A stretch of DNA of 64,000 nt, from the NCBI RefSeq assembly GCF_900016645.1, contig NZ_CDGJ01000134.1; one strand, written 5' to 3'. The DNA comes from Acididesulfobacillus acetoxydans (lineage in GTDB: Bacteria; Bacillota; Desulfitobacteriia; Desulfitobacteriales; Desulfitobacteriaceae). The position numbers were made by a program, and so were the translations under genes. The notes beneath the pieces are model-generated. The model did no database searches, had not been told where the DNA came from, and saw only the letters and a list, made by a program, of their open reading frames with translations. Positions within the stretch are counted from its first letter, which is position 1. Every line of letters starts with the position of its first letter. Shown piece by piece: positions 42,577 through 51,662 of the stretch.

Positions 42577-43524
42577 ATGTTAGAAATCGAGAAGCCAAAA
42601 ATCGAATGCGTTGAGCGTTCAGATAACAATACCTACGCCAAGTTTGTGGTGGAGCCGCTGGAGAGAGGGTATGGTATCACTCTGGGCAACTCCTTGCGCA
42701 GGATTCTGCTTTCCTCCCTGGAGGGGACTGCCGTGACCTCGATCAAGATAGAAGGAGTTCTCCATGAATTCTCAACGATTCCCGGTGTTTTGGAAGATGT
42801 CACCGACATTATTCTCAACCTGAAAACCCTGGCACTTAAGGGGCACACCGATGAACCCCGGATCTTGCGTCTGGAAATGGAAGGGGAAGGGGTTGTGCGG
42901 GCCGGCGATATCATCACAGACCCGGACATTGAGATTTTGAATCCGGACCTGAAAATCGCCACCTTGGACCGTGACGGGCGCCTCTTCATGGAAATGTCTG
43001 CCGAACGGGGACGGGGCTATGTTTCTGCCGAGAAGAACAAGAAAGCGGACGACGTGATCGGTGTTATCCCGATCGATTCCATCTTCGCCCCGATCTACAA
43101 AGTGAATTATACTGTGGAAGACACCCGGGTGGGCATGGTTACCGACTATGACAAGCTCACTTTGGAAGTTTGGTCCAACGGCAGCGTTTCCCCCGAAGAA
43201 GCGACGAGTTTGGCCGCCAAGATTCTCAGCGAGCACCTGCGCCTGTTCATGGGCCTGACGGACAAAATTTCCGGCGTCGAGATAATGGTGGAGAAGGAAG
43301 AAGAGCCGAAGGACAAGATTCTCGAGATGACCATCGAAGAGCTGGACCTCTCGGTCCGATCCTACAACTGCTTGAAGCGGGCGGGGATCAATACGGTCGA
43401 AGAGTTGACGCTGAAGACGGAAGAGGATATGATCAAAGTACGCAATCTGGGCCGCAAGTCCCTGGAAGAGGTCGAGCAAAAGCTGGGGGCACTCGGACTG
43501 GGTTTTCGGAAACCGGAAGACTAG
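42577..43524 (+). CDS. rpoA: RNA polymerase alpha subunit
   Basis: A 315-residue subunit. The N-terminal dimerisation domain contains EPLERGYGITLGNSLRRILL; the C-terminal DNA- and activator-binding domain (about 250-315) contains LDLSVRSYNCLKRAGINTVE and RNLGRKSLEEV. The ATG at 42577 fits the family; an upstream in-frame start at 42463 would add 38 non-homologous residues. The 180-base gap after rpsD shows no gene. Confidence 0.98.
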   Translation: MLEIEKPKIECVERSDNNTYAKFVVEPLERGYGITLGNSLRRILLSSLEGTAVTSIKIEGVLHEFSTIPGVLEDVTDIILNLKTLALKGHTDEPRILRLEMEGEGVVRAGDIITDPDIEILNPDLKIATLDRDGRLFMEMSAERGRGYVSAEKNKKADDVIGVIPIDSIFAPIYKVNYTVEDTRVGMVTDYDKLTLEVWSNGSVSPEEATSLAAKILSEHLRLFMGLTDKISGVEIMVEKEEEPKDKILEMTIEELDLSVRSYNCLKRAGINTVEELTLKTEEDMIKVRNLGRKSLEEVEQKLGALGLGFRKPED

Positions 43525-43545
43525 CCCGTAAAGGAGGGGAAAGCA

Positions 43546-43887
43546 ATGGCATATCGTAAACTGGGGAGAAATATGGGTCATCGCAACGCCATGTTGCGCA
43601 ACATTGTGACCTCCCTCTTCAAACATGAGCGTATCGAGACCACAGCAGCCCGGGCCAAAGAATTGAACGCTGTCGCGGAGAAACTGATCACGCTCGGCAA
43701 ACAAGGAGATTTGGCGGCCCGGCGTCAGGCTATGGCTTACATGCTTGATGAAGATACGGTAAAGAAACTTTTCGAAACGATTGCACCGCAGTATGACGGT
43801 CGTCAAGGCGGCTATACCCGAACCATGAAGCTCGGCAGCCGTCGGGGCGACGCCGCTGAGATGGTACTGGTTGAGCTGGTGAAATAA
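43546..43887 (+). CDS. rplQ: 50S ribosomal protein L17
   Basis: A 113-residue tunnel-exit protein. MAYRKLGRNMGHRNAMLRNI and TRIMKLGSRRGDAAEMV-like end (here TRTMKLGSRRGDAAEMVL) are typical. Last gene of the long ribosomal run; the ECF-transporter genes that often follow are absent. Confidence 0.98.
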   Translation: MAYRKLGRNMGHRNAMLRNIVTSLFKHERIETTAARAKELNAVAEKLITLGKQGDLAARRQAMAYMLDEDTVKKLFETIAPQYDGRQGGYTRTMKLGSRRGDAAEMVLVELVK

Positions 43888-44131
43888 AGTCAGGCGCAAA
43901 GTCCCAACCCGCGACGGCCAGGCAGCGGTGCGGGACAGCCCGCTGGTTTGCCCCCCGTCCGGATGCCCCTTGTGATCCGGATTTCAGGCCGGGACGGGGA
44001 GCTTTCGGGACAGACCCCCAGGTCGCAGCAATGTGGCACCGGCAAGGGACGAAAGGAGCGAGCGTGCCTTGCCGGGACGCGCGTTAACTCCGCGGATTGG
44101 CGGGGGTTAGCGGGGCTTTCGGGACAGGACG
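43888..44131. other. Non-coding gap after rplQ
   Basis: GC-rich sequence with no supported gene. The phrase gctttcgggacag appears twice (44001-44013 and 44116-44128). CCGGCAAGG/CCTTGCCGG (44039-44075) forms a 9-bp hairpin with a long loop. Confidence 0.45.
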
Positions 44132-44162
44132 AAGATGCTTACAAAGGTGGGCATCTTTTTTT
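44132..44162 (+). terminator. Terminator at the end of the rplQ region
   Basis: AAGATGC and GCATCTT form a stem with a 12-base loop, followed by a T run ending 44162. It lies 245 bases after rplQ and before the nfeD-floT pair, separating the two transcripts. Confidence 0.75.
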
Positions 44163-44341
44163 ATTCTCGCTTTCTGGTCCAATCGGGCCCCGGGACTGCG
44201 TCATGAAAGCCATAAAAGATGATCCGAGTTAAGCGTAAGCAAAATTTTTGGTATTCTACCGAACCGCGGAGGAATGAACGGGCAGGTGCCGAATAAGTAT
44301 AGAGATTGGAGAAAGTTAAGTCGGGGAGGGGAGGGTTGCAA

Positions 44342-45172
44342 TTGACGGGGAATTTGATGTTTGATCCCCTTAGCGCCTTTTTTCTCATTTGCTTCGGCGT
44401 TGGTTTACTGACCAGTGTGGGCGCACTATTGCTTGGCGGCTTCCACGGAGGGGACATGTCCCATGGCGGGGGCATCTCTCACGGAGGGGGTATCTTGCAC
44501 GCCGGGGATATCGCTCACGGCGGGGGCGTCTCCCACGGAGGGGATATCCTGCACGGTGGGGATATCGCTCACGGCGGGGGCGTCTCCCACGGAGGGGATA
44601 TTGCGGCCCAGGGTGGGACCGCCTATACCCCCGGCGGTTCGGGGAGCGCGGGCGCCGGCTCGGGCCAGGGCAGCGGCTCGTCCGCTCAGGCGGCGCACGG
44701 GATGTCCGGACAGAGCGCGGGCTCACAACAGGTTTCCCTTCTCAATGTGAACACGCTTTTGGGTTTTCTCTTGGGTTTTGGTGCAGCCGGTTTTGCCGTG
44801 CAGCACGTATGGGCCGGACTTCCCTTGTTTTTGATTCTTTTCGCCGCTGCCGTGGGCGGTCTCGCCTTTGCCTACATCATCTACTGGGTGCTGGTCAATA
44901 TTCTCGTCAAAGGGCAGACCGAGTATTTGCGGGCCGACGATTTCAATTTAATAGGAATGGAGGGAAGTGTGAGTTCGACGATTTTTGCCGGCCATTGGGG
45001 AGAGGTCAGCTACGTTTTGAACCATAGCCGTGCGGCCATACCCGCGAAAGAGCGGGACGGCCGGGAGATTAGGAAAGGGGAGACCGTGATTATCATCGGA
45101 GTCGATGAAGGAGTGGCGGTGGTGCTGCTCAAGGAAGAATTCATGCTGTATAGCGGAAAAATGGAGGGATAA
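44342..45172 (+). CDS. NfeD/YuaF-like membrane protein with His-rich repeats
   Basis: About 276 residues, probably starting at TTG 44342 after GGGGAGGGGAGGG. Layout: a membrane helix (about 8-33), nine hexapeptides of the form (S/A/L)HGG(D/G)(I/V) encoded at 44441-44602, a Gly/Ser/Ala linker, two further membrane helices (LLGFLLGFGAAGFAVQ and LPLFLILFAAAVGG regions) and an OB-fold-like C-terminal domain (about residues 190-276). NfeD proteins partner flotillins; in Bacillus, YuaF precedes FloT as here. The histidine repeat is not part of the family and may bind metal or be a passive linker. The floT start follows six bases later. Confidence 0.8.
   Translation: MTGNLMFDPLSAFFLICFGVGLLTSVGALLLGGFHGGDMSHGGGISHGGGILHAGDIAHGGGVSHGGDILHGGDIAHGGGVSHGGDIAAQGGTAYTPGGSGSAGAGSGQGSGSSAQAAHGMSGQSAGSQQVSLLNVNTLLGFLLGFGAAGFAVQHVWAGLPLFLILFAAAVGGLAFAYIIYWVLVNILVKGQTEYLRADDFNLIGMEGSVSSTIFAGHWGEVSYVLNHSRAAIPAKERDGREIRKGETVIIIGVDEGVAVVLLKEEFMLYSGKMEG
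44441..44602 (+). repeat. Nine 18-base repeats encoding (x)HGG(D/G)(I/V)
   Basis: In-frame 18-base units give FHGGDM, SHGGGI, SHGGGI, LHAGDI, AHGGGV, SHGGDI, LHGGDI, AHGGGV and SHGGDI, nine histidines at exact six-residue spacing. The last units repeat as larger blocks (AHGGGV-SHGGDI twice), suggesting expansion by duplication. Confidence 0.93.
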
Positions 45173-45178
45173 AATCGG

Positions 45179-46693
45179 ATGGAGTTGCTATCAATTCTTC
45201 TCGTAGTGATCTTGGCGGTTATCGGTCTCTTAATCATCCTGTTTATTCTGGCCCGCATGTTTCAAAAGGTGGGTCCGGACGAGGCTCTGATTATCTATGG
45301 CATCGGGGGAAACCATGTGGTCACCGGGGGAGGCAGGGTGGTATGGCCTCTCATTCAAACCTCAAAGAAGCTTTCCCTGGAACTCATGTCTTTTGACGTT
45401 ATTCCGTCCAACGAGCTTTACACCAATCAAGGCGTAGCCGTGATGGTGGAGGCGGTGGCCCAGATCAAGGTGAAAGACGATCCGGACAGCATTACGACGG
45501 CATCCATCCAATTCCTGAACAAGACCGAGGAAGAACGGCAAAGCATGATCAGACTGGTCATGGAAGGACATTTGCGCGGAATTGTCGGTACTCTGACGGT
45601 GGAACAGATCGTCAAAGAGCCGGAAATGGTGCAGTCCCAGATGCTGCAAACCTGCGCGGGGGACCTGATCAAAATGGGTCTCGAAGTCCGTTCTTTCACG
45701 ATTAAAAATGTTAAAGACGGCAACGATTATATTGTCAACATGGGGAAACCGGAGATCGCCCGGATTAAGAAAGAGGCTGCCATTGCCGAGGCTATCGCTT
45801 TCAAAGAAACCGAAATGCAAAAAGCCGTGGCTCTAAGAGAAGCCGCGGTTGCCAGAGCCGGGGCCGACCAGGAGCGGGTGTTGGCCCAAACGGCTTCGGA
45901 AGCCAAACAGGCGGAATTTACCAAGGATATGAACTTGAAAAAAGCCGCCTTTGACGCCGAAGTGGCCAAAGCGACGGCGGAAAAGGAACGGGCTTACGAC
46001 ATTCGCAACATTGAGTTGGAACAAACGGTGACCCAGGAAAAACTGCGCGTGCAACAGATTGAGCGCGAAGGTCAAATCAAGGTTCAGGAAGCCGAGATCA
46101 TCCGCAAAGAAAAGGAATTAATCGCGACCGTTCTCAAAGAGACAGAAGCCGAGCAGCAGAAAATCCGCGCGCTCGCCGAAGCGGAAAAAGCACGCTTGAC
46201 TTTGACCGCGGCCGGCCGGGCCGAGGCGCTGCGGTCGGAAGGGCTGGCTCAAGCCGACGCGGCTAAAGCGCAGGGTTTGGCTGCGGCTGAAGCGGAACGA
46301 GCGGCCGGTATGGCCCGAGCCGACGTTCTCAAAGCCCAGGGATTGGCTGAAGCGGAGGCCGTGGAAGCAAAAGCCAAGGCCTATCAGAATTATTCGCAGG
46401 CGGCTATTCTCGATAAACTTTTGGCCGGCTTGCCCGAACTGGCCAAAGCGGTTACGCTGCCGCTCGAACATGTCGACAAGATCACGGTGCTTTCCACGGG
46501 CGGGGCTAATACCGGATTACAGAAAGTGACTCAAGACGTGGCGCAAATCATGGCCCAGGCGCCGGAACTCGTAGAAGGACTGACCGGAATCTCCGTAGGG
46601 GATTGGCTCAAACAGCTGAAACCTGTGCCTGCGGAGAACCGCGGAGACGTCGTAAAGTCCGATAGCGGTGAATCTTCCTCGCCTGCGCTTTAA
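45179..46693 (+). CDS. floT: Flotillin-like SPFH protein (FloT)
   Basis: A 504-residue membrane scaffold. An N-terminal hydrophobic segment (about 3-25) is followed by FQKVGPDEALIIYGIGGNHV and VVWPLIQTSKKLSLELMSFD, typical of flotillin SPFH domains. A long alanine/glutamate-rich coiled coil (about 190-420) with repeats such as AQGLAAAEAERAAG follows, then a conserved LDKLLAGLPELAKAV(T) segment. It organises membrane microdomains. Paired with the NfeD-like gene upstream, as in Bacillus yuaFG. Confidence 0.95.
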   Translation: MELLSILLVVILAVIGLLIILFILARMFQKVGPDEALIIYGIGGNHVVTGGGRVVWPLIQTSKKLSLELMSFDVIPSNELYTNQGVAVMVEAVAQIKVKDDPDSITTASIQFLNKTEEERQSMIRLVMEGHLRGIVGTLTVEQIVKEPEMVQSQMLQTCAGDLIKMGLEVRSFTIKNVKDGNDYIVNMGKPEIARIKKEAAIAEAIAFKETEMQKAVALREAAVARAGADQERVLAQTASEAKQAEFTKDMNLKKAAFDAEVAKATAEKERAYDIRNIELEQTVTQEKLRVQQIEREGQIKVQEAEIIRKEKELIATVLKETEAEQQKIRALAEAEKARLTLTAAGRAEALRSEGLAQADAAKAQGLAAAEAERAAGMARADVLKAQGLAEAEAVEAKAKAYQNYSQAAILDKLLAGLPELAKAVTLPLEHVDKITVLSTGGANTGLQKVTQDVAQIMAQAPELVEGLTGISVGDWLKQLKPVPAENRGDVVKSDSGESSSPAL

Positions 46694-46739
46694 GGGGCGG
46701 GGGCGTCTTCCACGCAAGCCCGAAAGTACTGACCAAGAG

Positions 46740-46975
46740 GCTTAGCCGCATGTGCGTTCAACACCCGGACAACCGCATGATCTCAGGTTTGTCAAAGACG
46801 GCGTTCTTCATGCAACCAAGTCTTGTAAGGCTTGGTCGGGTGCGGAATCGTTCCTGCGGGCGGCGTGGAGAAATTCACAACAACTTGCGGCGAGTGGCAG
46901 GGCAATCCCTGCCTCCTTCGGCTCTCAGAAACCCTTGGCTTTAGCAGGCCTTAGCCGGGGGGAAGTTCAGGAGAG
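46740..46975 (+). mobile_element. Possible IS605-type right-end remnant
   Basis: Downstream of floT, aaacccttggcttta and ttagccggggggaagttcagg resemble the right-end hairpin of some tnpB elements (AAACCCC-GGCTTTAG-type followed by gttcag). The preceding bases read as an open frame (LRAAWRNSQQLAASGRAIPA) that could be a degraded TnpB tail. No catalytic motif or second end is seen, so this is tentative. Confidence 0.35.
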
Positions 46976-46994
46976 CTGCGGAAGAGGTGTTGGG

Positions 46995-47035
46995 CGGAGA
47001 GCCGGGAAGAGTTATTTCCCGGCTCTCCGGTTTTT
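46995..47035 (+). terminator. Strong intrinsic terminator
   Basis: CGGAGAGCCGGGAA (46995-47008) and TTCCCGGCTCTCCG (47016-47029) form a perfect 14-bp stem with a 7-base loop, then g and five T. It is 300 bases after floT. The remaining bases to truA hold a TATACT (-10-like) near 47204 but no clear -35. Confidence 0.85.
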
Positions 47036-47262
47036 GGTCATCTTCAGATTCTATTTGAAATTCTATGTCCGAGTTCACTTCGAATTCTGCTTCGGATTAC
47101 ACGAGGCATTTTGCCGTACGGGCAGCTCCGCCGGCGGCTTCCCAGGCCCCAAAAGAGCAAGCGGAAGGGGCCTGCCCGGCGTGAGTGGCGGGACTTGTTC
47201 GTGGTATACTATGGATGGAGAAGTCTGCTGAACGAGTTCACTAGCTGTGAAGGAGCGGATTT

Positions 47263-48069
47263 ATGCGCAATATTTGTCTAACCCTCGCTTACGACGGGAC
47301 AAGCTACCATGGATTCCAACGTCAGCCTCAGCCCCATGGGCCGACCATCCAAGGTACCTTGGAAAGGGTTTGGGAGTCCCTGGTGGGGGAGAAAATCCAA
47401 GTTCACACCGCCGGACGGACTGACACCGGGGTGCATGCCAAAGGGCAGGTCGTGAATTTCCAGTCTGAGACGCGCATTCCGGAGGAAAAGATCCCAAAGG
47501 CTTTCAACAGCCTGCTTCCGCGCGATATCCGAATCCTCAGCGCGCTGAATGAGCGGCCGGAGTTTCACTCTCGCTTCTCCGCCCGCTGGAAACGCTATGA
47601 CTACCTGATTGATAACCGTCCGGTTCCCGATGTCTTTCAGCGCCTTTACGCCCTGCACGAGCCCCTGCCGCTGAGGCGGGAAGCCATGGCCGAAGCGGCT
47701 GACCTGCTGGAGGGGAAACATGACTTCCGGGCCTTTGCGGCCGCCGGCGGTACGAGTAAGACCTTTGAGCGGACGCTGTACGTTTGCCGGGTGGCGGAGG
47801 GAGAAAACGGGCTCCTAAGCGTCACCTGCGCCGCGGACGGGTTTCTCTACCACATGGTCCGGATCTTGGTCGGAACACTGCTGGAAGTCGGCCGCGGGAA
47901 AATCCCGGTGGAACGGGTTGAGGGGATTTTAGCCGGCAGAGAACGCAAAGAGGCGGGAGAAACGGCCCCCGCCCACGGTCTTACCCTGGTCCATGTGCAT
48001 TACGGAGAAGAATTGCCCCGGGAGGTCTTTCCCGACTTGAGGCGGGGGAAGGGGAAAAAGGATCGTTAG
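47263..48069 (+). CDS. truA: tRNA pseudouridine synthase A
   Basis: A 268-residue enzyme forming pseudouridine at tRNA positions 38-40. The catalytic segment AGRTDTGVHAKGQVVNF holds the essential Asp54; FLYHMVRILVGTLLEVGRGK is also typical. Preceded by AAGGAG. In many Firmicutes truA immediately precedes rplM; here the hydrogenase island separates them. Confidence 0.97.
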   Translation: MRNICLTLAYDGTSYHGFQRQPQPHGPTIQGTLERVWESLVGEKIQVHTAGRTDTGVHAKGQVVNFQSETRIPEEKIPKAFNSLLPRDIRILSALNERPEFHSRFSARWKRYDYLIDNRPVPDVFQRLYALHEPLPLRREAMAEAADLLEGKHDFRAFAAAGGTSKTFERTLYVCRVAEGENGLLSVTCAADGFLYHMVRILVGTLLEVGRGKIPVERVEGILAGRERKEAGETAPAHGLTLVHVHYGEELPREVFPDLRRGKGKKDR

Positions 48070-48196
48070 CAGCAACCGAAAGTACAACGGCTTATCTTCA
48101 AAAAGGACAACAGTTTTCGTGCAAAAGTACAGAACCCTATTCGGCAAAAGCAGAAAGCTTCACCGTCTGCCCGGGATGCAAGGAGGTTGTAACGAA

Positions 48197-49288
48197 GTGA
48201 ACGCCATGTCAGCGCTCCTGCGCCGGGCGGAACAAATACATGATCTGAGCCGCGATGAACTGGTCTGCCTGCTCTCCGGCCGCGAGTATGACCGCGAGAT
48301 TTTTGCCGCGGCCGACAGGGTGAGGCGAAAGTATGTCGGAGACGAAGTGCACCTTAGGGGTCTCATCGAATTTTCGAATATCTGCCGGAGAAATTGTTTT
48401 TACTGTGGGCTGAGAGCGGGCAACCGGGGGCTGGGGCGCTACCGGCTCACCCCGGAAGAAATCATCGGGCTTGCCCGGAAAGGCCGGGAGTATGGCTACA
48501 GGACCGTGGTCCTGCAATCCGGGGAGGATGACTACTACACGGTGGCCAAGATGTGCCAGATCATCAGAGAATTAAAGCAGTATGGTTTGGCCGTCGCTCT
48601 GAGTATCGGCGAGAAAAGCGGTGCGGACTACGCAGCTTTCAGAGAGGCGGGGGCGGACCGCTACTTGCTTAGGATCGAGACAACGGACAGAAGGCTTTAT
48701 GAAGACTTGGATCCGGGCATGAGTCACGAGAATCGAAAACGCTGTCTGCGTGACCTGAAAAGGCTCGGGTATGAAGTCGGCTGCGGTTCTCTGGTGGGGC
48801 TGCCCGGCCAAACGATTGCTTCCCTGGCCGACGATATTCTCTATTTTCGGTCGCTTGAGGCGGATATGGTGGGCATAGGCCCGTTCATACCGCATATGGA
48901 TACTCCTTTGAAAGGAGCCCAAGGAGGAGACTTCCTGCTCAGTTTGAAGGTCATGGCCTTGACACGCCTGCTCCTCCCGGACAGCAATATCCCGGCCACC
49001 ACGGCTATGGAGACGCTGCGCCGGGAAGGGCGCCTTCTCGCCTTGCAAAGCGGGGCCAATGTAGTCATGCCGAATATCTCGGAACTGCAATACAGAAGAC
49101 TCTATGCCTTATACCCGGGCAAAGCGGGAGCGGATGAGTCCCCGGAGGAAAGCCGCGCGGAGCTCTGCCGGAAGCTCGAGGGCATGGGCAGAACGGTGGG
49201 AAAGGGTTACGGGTCAAGACAGAAGCTTTATGCCCGGGAGAAAGCGGGCCGGCGGCGACCGGGCGCTGCTCGCAGGGAAAATTCTTAG
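48197..49288 (+). CDS. hydE: [FeFe]-hydrogenase maturase HydE (radical SAM)
   Basis: A 363-residue radical SAM enzyme that helps build the dithiomethylamine-bearing diiron subcluster. The SAM cluster motif CRRNCFYC lies at residues 63-70; GLIEFSNICR, VLQSGEDDYY and MPNISELQYR fit HydE. GTG 48197 is used, 10 bases after AGGAGG; longer in-frame starts from 48119 lack a site. The C-terminal arginine-rich tail (KAGRRRPGAARRENS) is unusual. It is convergent with hypCDE and apart from hydF and hydG, though all lie in the same island. BioB/ThiH relatives are less likely. Confidence 0.92.
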   Translation: MNAMSALLRRAEQIHDLSRDELVCLLSGREYDREIFAAADRVRRKYVGDEVHLRGLIEFSNICRRNCFYCGLRAGNRGLGRYRLTPEEIIGLARKGREYGYRTVVLQSGEDDYYTVAKMCQIIRELKQYGLAVALSIGEKSGADYAAFREAGADRYLLRIETTDRRLYEDLDPGMSHENRKRCLRDLKRLGYEVGCGSLVGLPGQTIASLADDILYFRSLEADMVGIGPFIPHMDTPLKGAQGGDFLLSLKVMALTRLLLPDSNIPATTAMETLRREGRLLALQSGANVVMPNISELQYRRLYALYPGKAGADESPEESRAELCRKLEGMGRTVGKGYGSRQKLYAREKAGRRRPGAARRENS

Positions 49289-49403
49289 GGTAATGCAGAC
49301 ACTCCGTTTGCTCGGTACCGACAACACGATGAGAAGGCAGCGCAGACAGGCTAGACCGCTTAGAGCCTTGTTACGGCACACTGCTGACAAAGCTGTGAGA
49401 GGG

Positions 49404-49428
49404 CAGCCCCCGGCCATCCCGGGGGCTG
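49404..49428. terminator. Hairpin between convergent hydE and hypE
   Basis: CAGCCCCCGG and CCGGGGGCTG form a perfect 10-bp stem with a 5-base loop, in the 200-base gap between two converging genes. No clear T run follows on either strand, but position suggests a bidirectional terminator. The remainder of the gap shows nothing recognisable. Confidence 0.55.
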
Positions 49429-49489
49429 TGGGAATCCCCTGTGTTTGAGGCGGGCCACTCGGTCGAGGCGGACAGAGAGGCGGAAACCG

Positions 49490-50529
49490 TCAGCAGATTC
49501 TGGGCAGGGGCGCACCTGCCAGCATATCGACCAGACGGGTACCCCCTAAAGGCGTTTCCAGAAGTACACGGCCCCGGCCCTCACGAACTTCCCCGATCAC
49601 GGCGCTCCTTTCCCCTGTCGGAAAACGGCGGAGGAAACGACGATTTCGTCGGCCATGGAGGCGGCTGTGATGAGGATGCATTTGCCTTCATTCGCCAAAT
49701 AAAGCGGATCCAGACCCAGGAACTCAGTGGCGCCGCGTACTTCGGCGCGCACCGGGATGGCTGTCTCCTCCAGCCAAAGGTCGCGGCCGCTGGCAAGGGC
49801 GATCTCTTTGGCCGTGGTGGCCAGGCCCCCGCGGGTCGGATCGCGCATAAACTTGACAGCCGGGCCGAACGTTTCCAGAAGAGGGGTAATAAGGGTATTG
49901 AGGGGGGCACAGTCGCTGAGAATGGTTTGGTCAAAAGTGAAGCCCGCGCGCTCAGCCAAAACGGCGACTCCGTGTTCGCCGATTCCCCCGTTTAGAAGAA
50001 TCTTATCCCCGGGCTCGATCCGCTCATAGCCCAAGGACGCGTTTTCGTCTTTAAAGCCGATTCCGGTCGTGTTGATATAAATCCCGTCTCCTTTGCCCCG
50101 TTCCACCACTTTGGTATCGCCGGCGACCAGAGAAATGCCGCATGATTCGGCGGTAGCGGCCATGGATGCGACCGCGCGTTCCAGGAGAGCGAGATCAAGC
50201 CCTTCCTCGAGGATGAAGCCGGCGGTGAGGTATTTGGGTTTAGAGCCGCTTACGGCCAGATCATTGACGGTTCCGGCCACTGCCAGTTTGCCGATGTCCC
50301 CGCCCGGGAAGAAAAGGGGATTGACGACGAAGGAGTCTGTCGTCAGGGCAATCGTGCCCGCGCCGGGCAGCAGGGCGGCATCTGTCAGGGCCAGAAGTTC
50401 GGGGGCCGTCAGGTATTTCTGAAATACCCCTTTGATTAATTCATGGGTCAGAATTCCGCCGTCGCCGTGGGCGAGAAGGAGGAGTCCGGGCTCATTTTTC
50501 CGCAAACCGGTGAAGGTCACCGAAATCAC
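49490..50529 (-). pseudogene. hypE: HypE with apparent -1 frameshift near the 3' end
   Basis: HypE dehydrates the carbamoyl carried on its C-terminal Cys to the thiocyanate that becomes the cyanide ligand of [NiFe] hydrogenases. The first frame (to 49597) has family features LLLAHGDGGILTHELI, KFMRDPTRGGLATTAKEIA and DPLYLANEGK but stops after VFRQGKGAP. The next frame continues SAVIGEVREGRGRVLLETPL and ends LPRIC, the essential C-terminus. One extra G in CAGGGGAAAGG (about 49612-49622) would restore QGERSAVIGEV. Options are a sequencing error in a G run, a real recent mutation, or recoding at the G-GGG-AAA run. GTG start overlaps the hypD stop (GTGA). Confidence 0.85.
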
Positions 50530-51662
50530 CCCTCTCTTCGCTCGTATTTATAATAAGTGGCACAGGTACCTTCGCCGGAAACCATGCACGGACCCACCGG
50601 ATGGACAGGTGTGCAGGATTTGGCAAAGTGCCGGCAATCGAAGGGCAGGACCTTTCCTTTGAGGACTTCGCCGCAAAGACAGCCGGGGGGTAGGTGTGCG
50701 GGCGGGAGGTTGAGAGGAAAACGCTGCTGGGCGTCAAATCTCCGATATTCCGGACGCAGGACCAGGCCGCTGTCCGGCAGCAGGCCAAGCCCTCTCCACC
50801 TGACATCTCCCTGCGTGAAATAGCGGTCGACGAGGTTCCAAGCCTTGCGGTTGCCCTCTTCCCGAACGATGCGGGGGTAGCAATTGCTCACACGGGCGGA
50901 ACCTTCATGGTACTGAGTCAGGAGATCTTGTATTCCGCCCAAGAGATCAAGCTCGGCAAAACCGGTCACGGCGGCAGGAAGGGAAAAATCAGAGGCCACA
51001 AAAGCAAAGGGGCGGCGACCGGTGATGGCCGCAACATGGCCTGGGAGAATGAGGCCGTCCAGTTTCAGTTCCGGATCCTGAAGGAGCTGTCGGATGACAG
51101 GGGCGGCCAGCTTGTGCACACTGTAGACGGAGAAGTTTTCCAGTCCTTCTTCGACGGCCTTGCGTAAAGCGGCGGCTACAGTAGGAACGGTGGTTTCAAA
51201 ACCTATGCCCATAAAGACGATCTGCCTCTGGGGTTCGGCTTGGGCCAAATCCACGGCTTCGAGAGGGGAATAAACAATCCGCACATCTGCCCCGGCGGCT
51301 TTGGCTTGTGCCAGATTCCTACGGCTTCCGGGTACGCGGACCATGTCGCCGAAGGTTGTGACGGTCAAACCGGGCAGGGTGGCGAGTTCCAGCATGGCGT
51401 CGATGTCTTCTTGATCCGTGACACAGACGGGACAGCCGGGGCCGCTGCGGAAATCCACCCAAGGACGCAGGGCATCCCGGATGCCGCTGTGGGAGAGAGC
51501 GACGGTATGTGTGCCGCAAACTTCCATGAGGGTTAATTTACGCCCGTGCGCCCGCTGCCAGTCAGCAAGACCCTCCTTGATTCGGGCAAGCATCGCGCGT
51601 CCCAAAGCGAGGTCATCGTTGAAAGGCAGAAGGGGAGAGGGCTCAGCTCGATTGAACGGCAT
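50526..51662 (-). CDS. hypD: Hydrogenase maturation protein HypD
   Basis: A 378-residue iron-sulfur scaffold that, with HypC, carries Fe(CN)2CO. Signature segments: MEVCGTHTVALSHSGIR, SGPGCPVCVTDQEDID, GIGFETTVPTVAAAL and the C-terminal cluster cysteines (GCLCGEVLKGKV, PFDCRHFAKSC, GPCMVSGEGTCATYY). ATG 51662 follows GGAGGG and overlaps hypC by 20 bases; the stop overlaps hypE, so hypC-D-E are translationally coupled. Confidence 0.96.
   Translation of the reverse strand: MPFNRAEPSPLLPFNDDLALGRAMLARIKEGLADWQRAHGRKLTLMEVCGTHTVALSHSGIRDALRPWVDFRSGPGCPVCVTDQEDIDAMLELATLPGLTVTTFGDMVRVPGSRRNLAQAKAAGADVRIVYSPLEAVDLAQAEPQRQIVFMGIGFETTVPTVAAALRKAVEEGLENFSVYSVHKLAAPVIRQLLQDPELKLDGLILPGHVAAITGRRPFAFVASDFSLPAAVTGFAELDLLGGIQDLLTQYHEGSARVSNCYPRIVREEGNRKAWNLVDRYFTQGDVRWRGLGLLPDSGLVLRPEYRRFDAQQRFPLNLPPAHLPPGCLCGEVLKGKVLPFDCRHFAKSCTPVHPVGPCMVSGEGTCATYYKYERREG

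Noticed and set aside
43948..44232. A 94-codon open frame after rplQ
   Set aside because: It crosses a hairpin and a terminator, has no ribosome site, and shows no domain.
46752..47231. A 159-codon open frame after floT
   Set aside because: It runs straight through a strong intrinsic terminator, has no ribosome site and matches no family I recognise.
49597..49640. Calling the hypE break a programmed frameshift
   Set aside because: The slippery run allows only imperfect re-pairing and no family precedent is known to me; a lost base is the simpler explanation.
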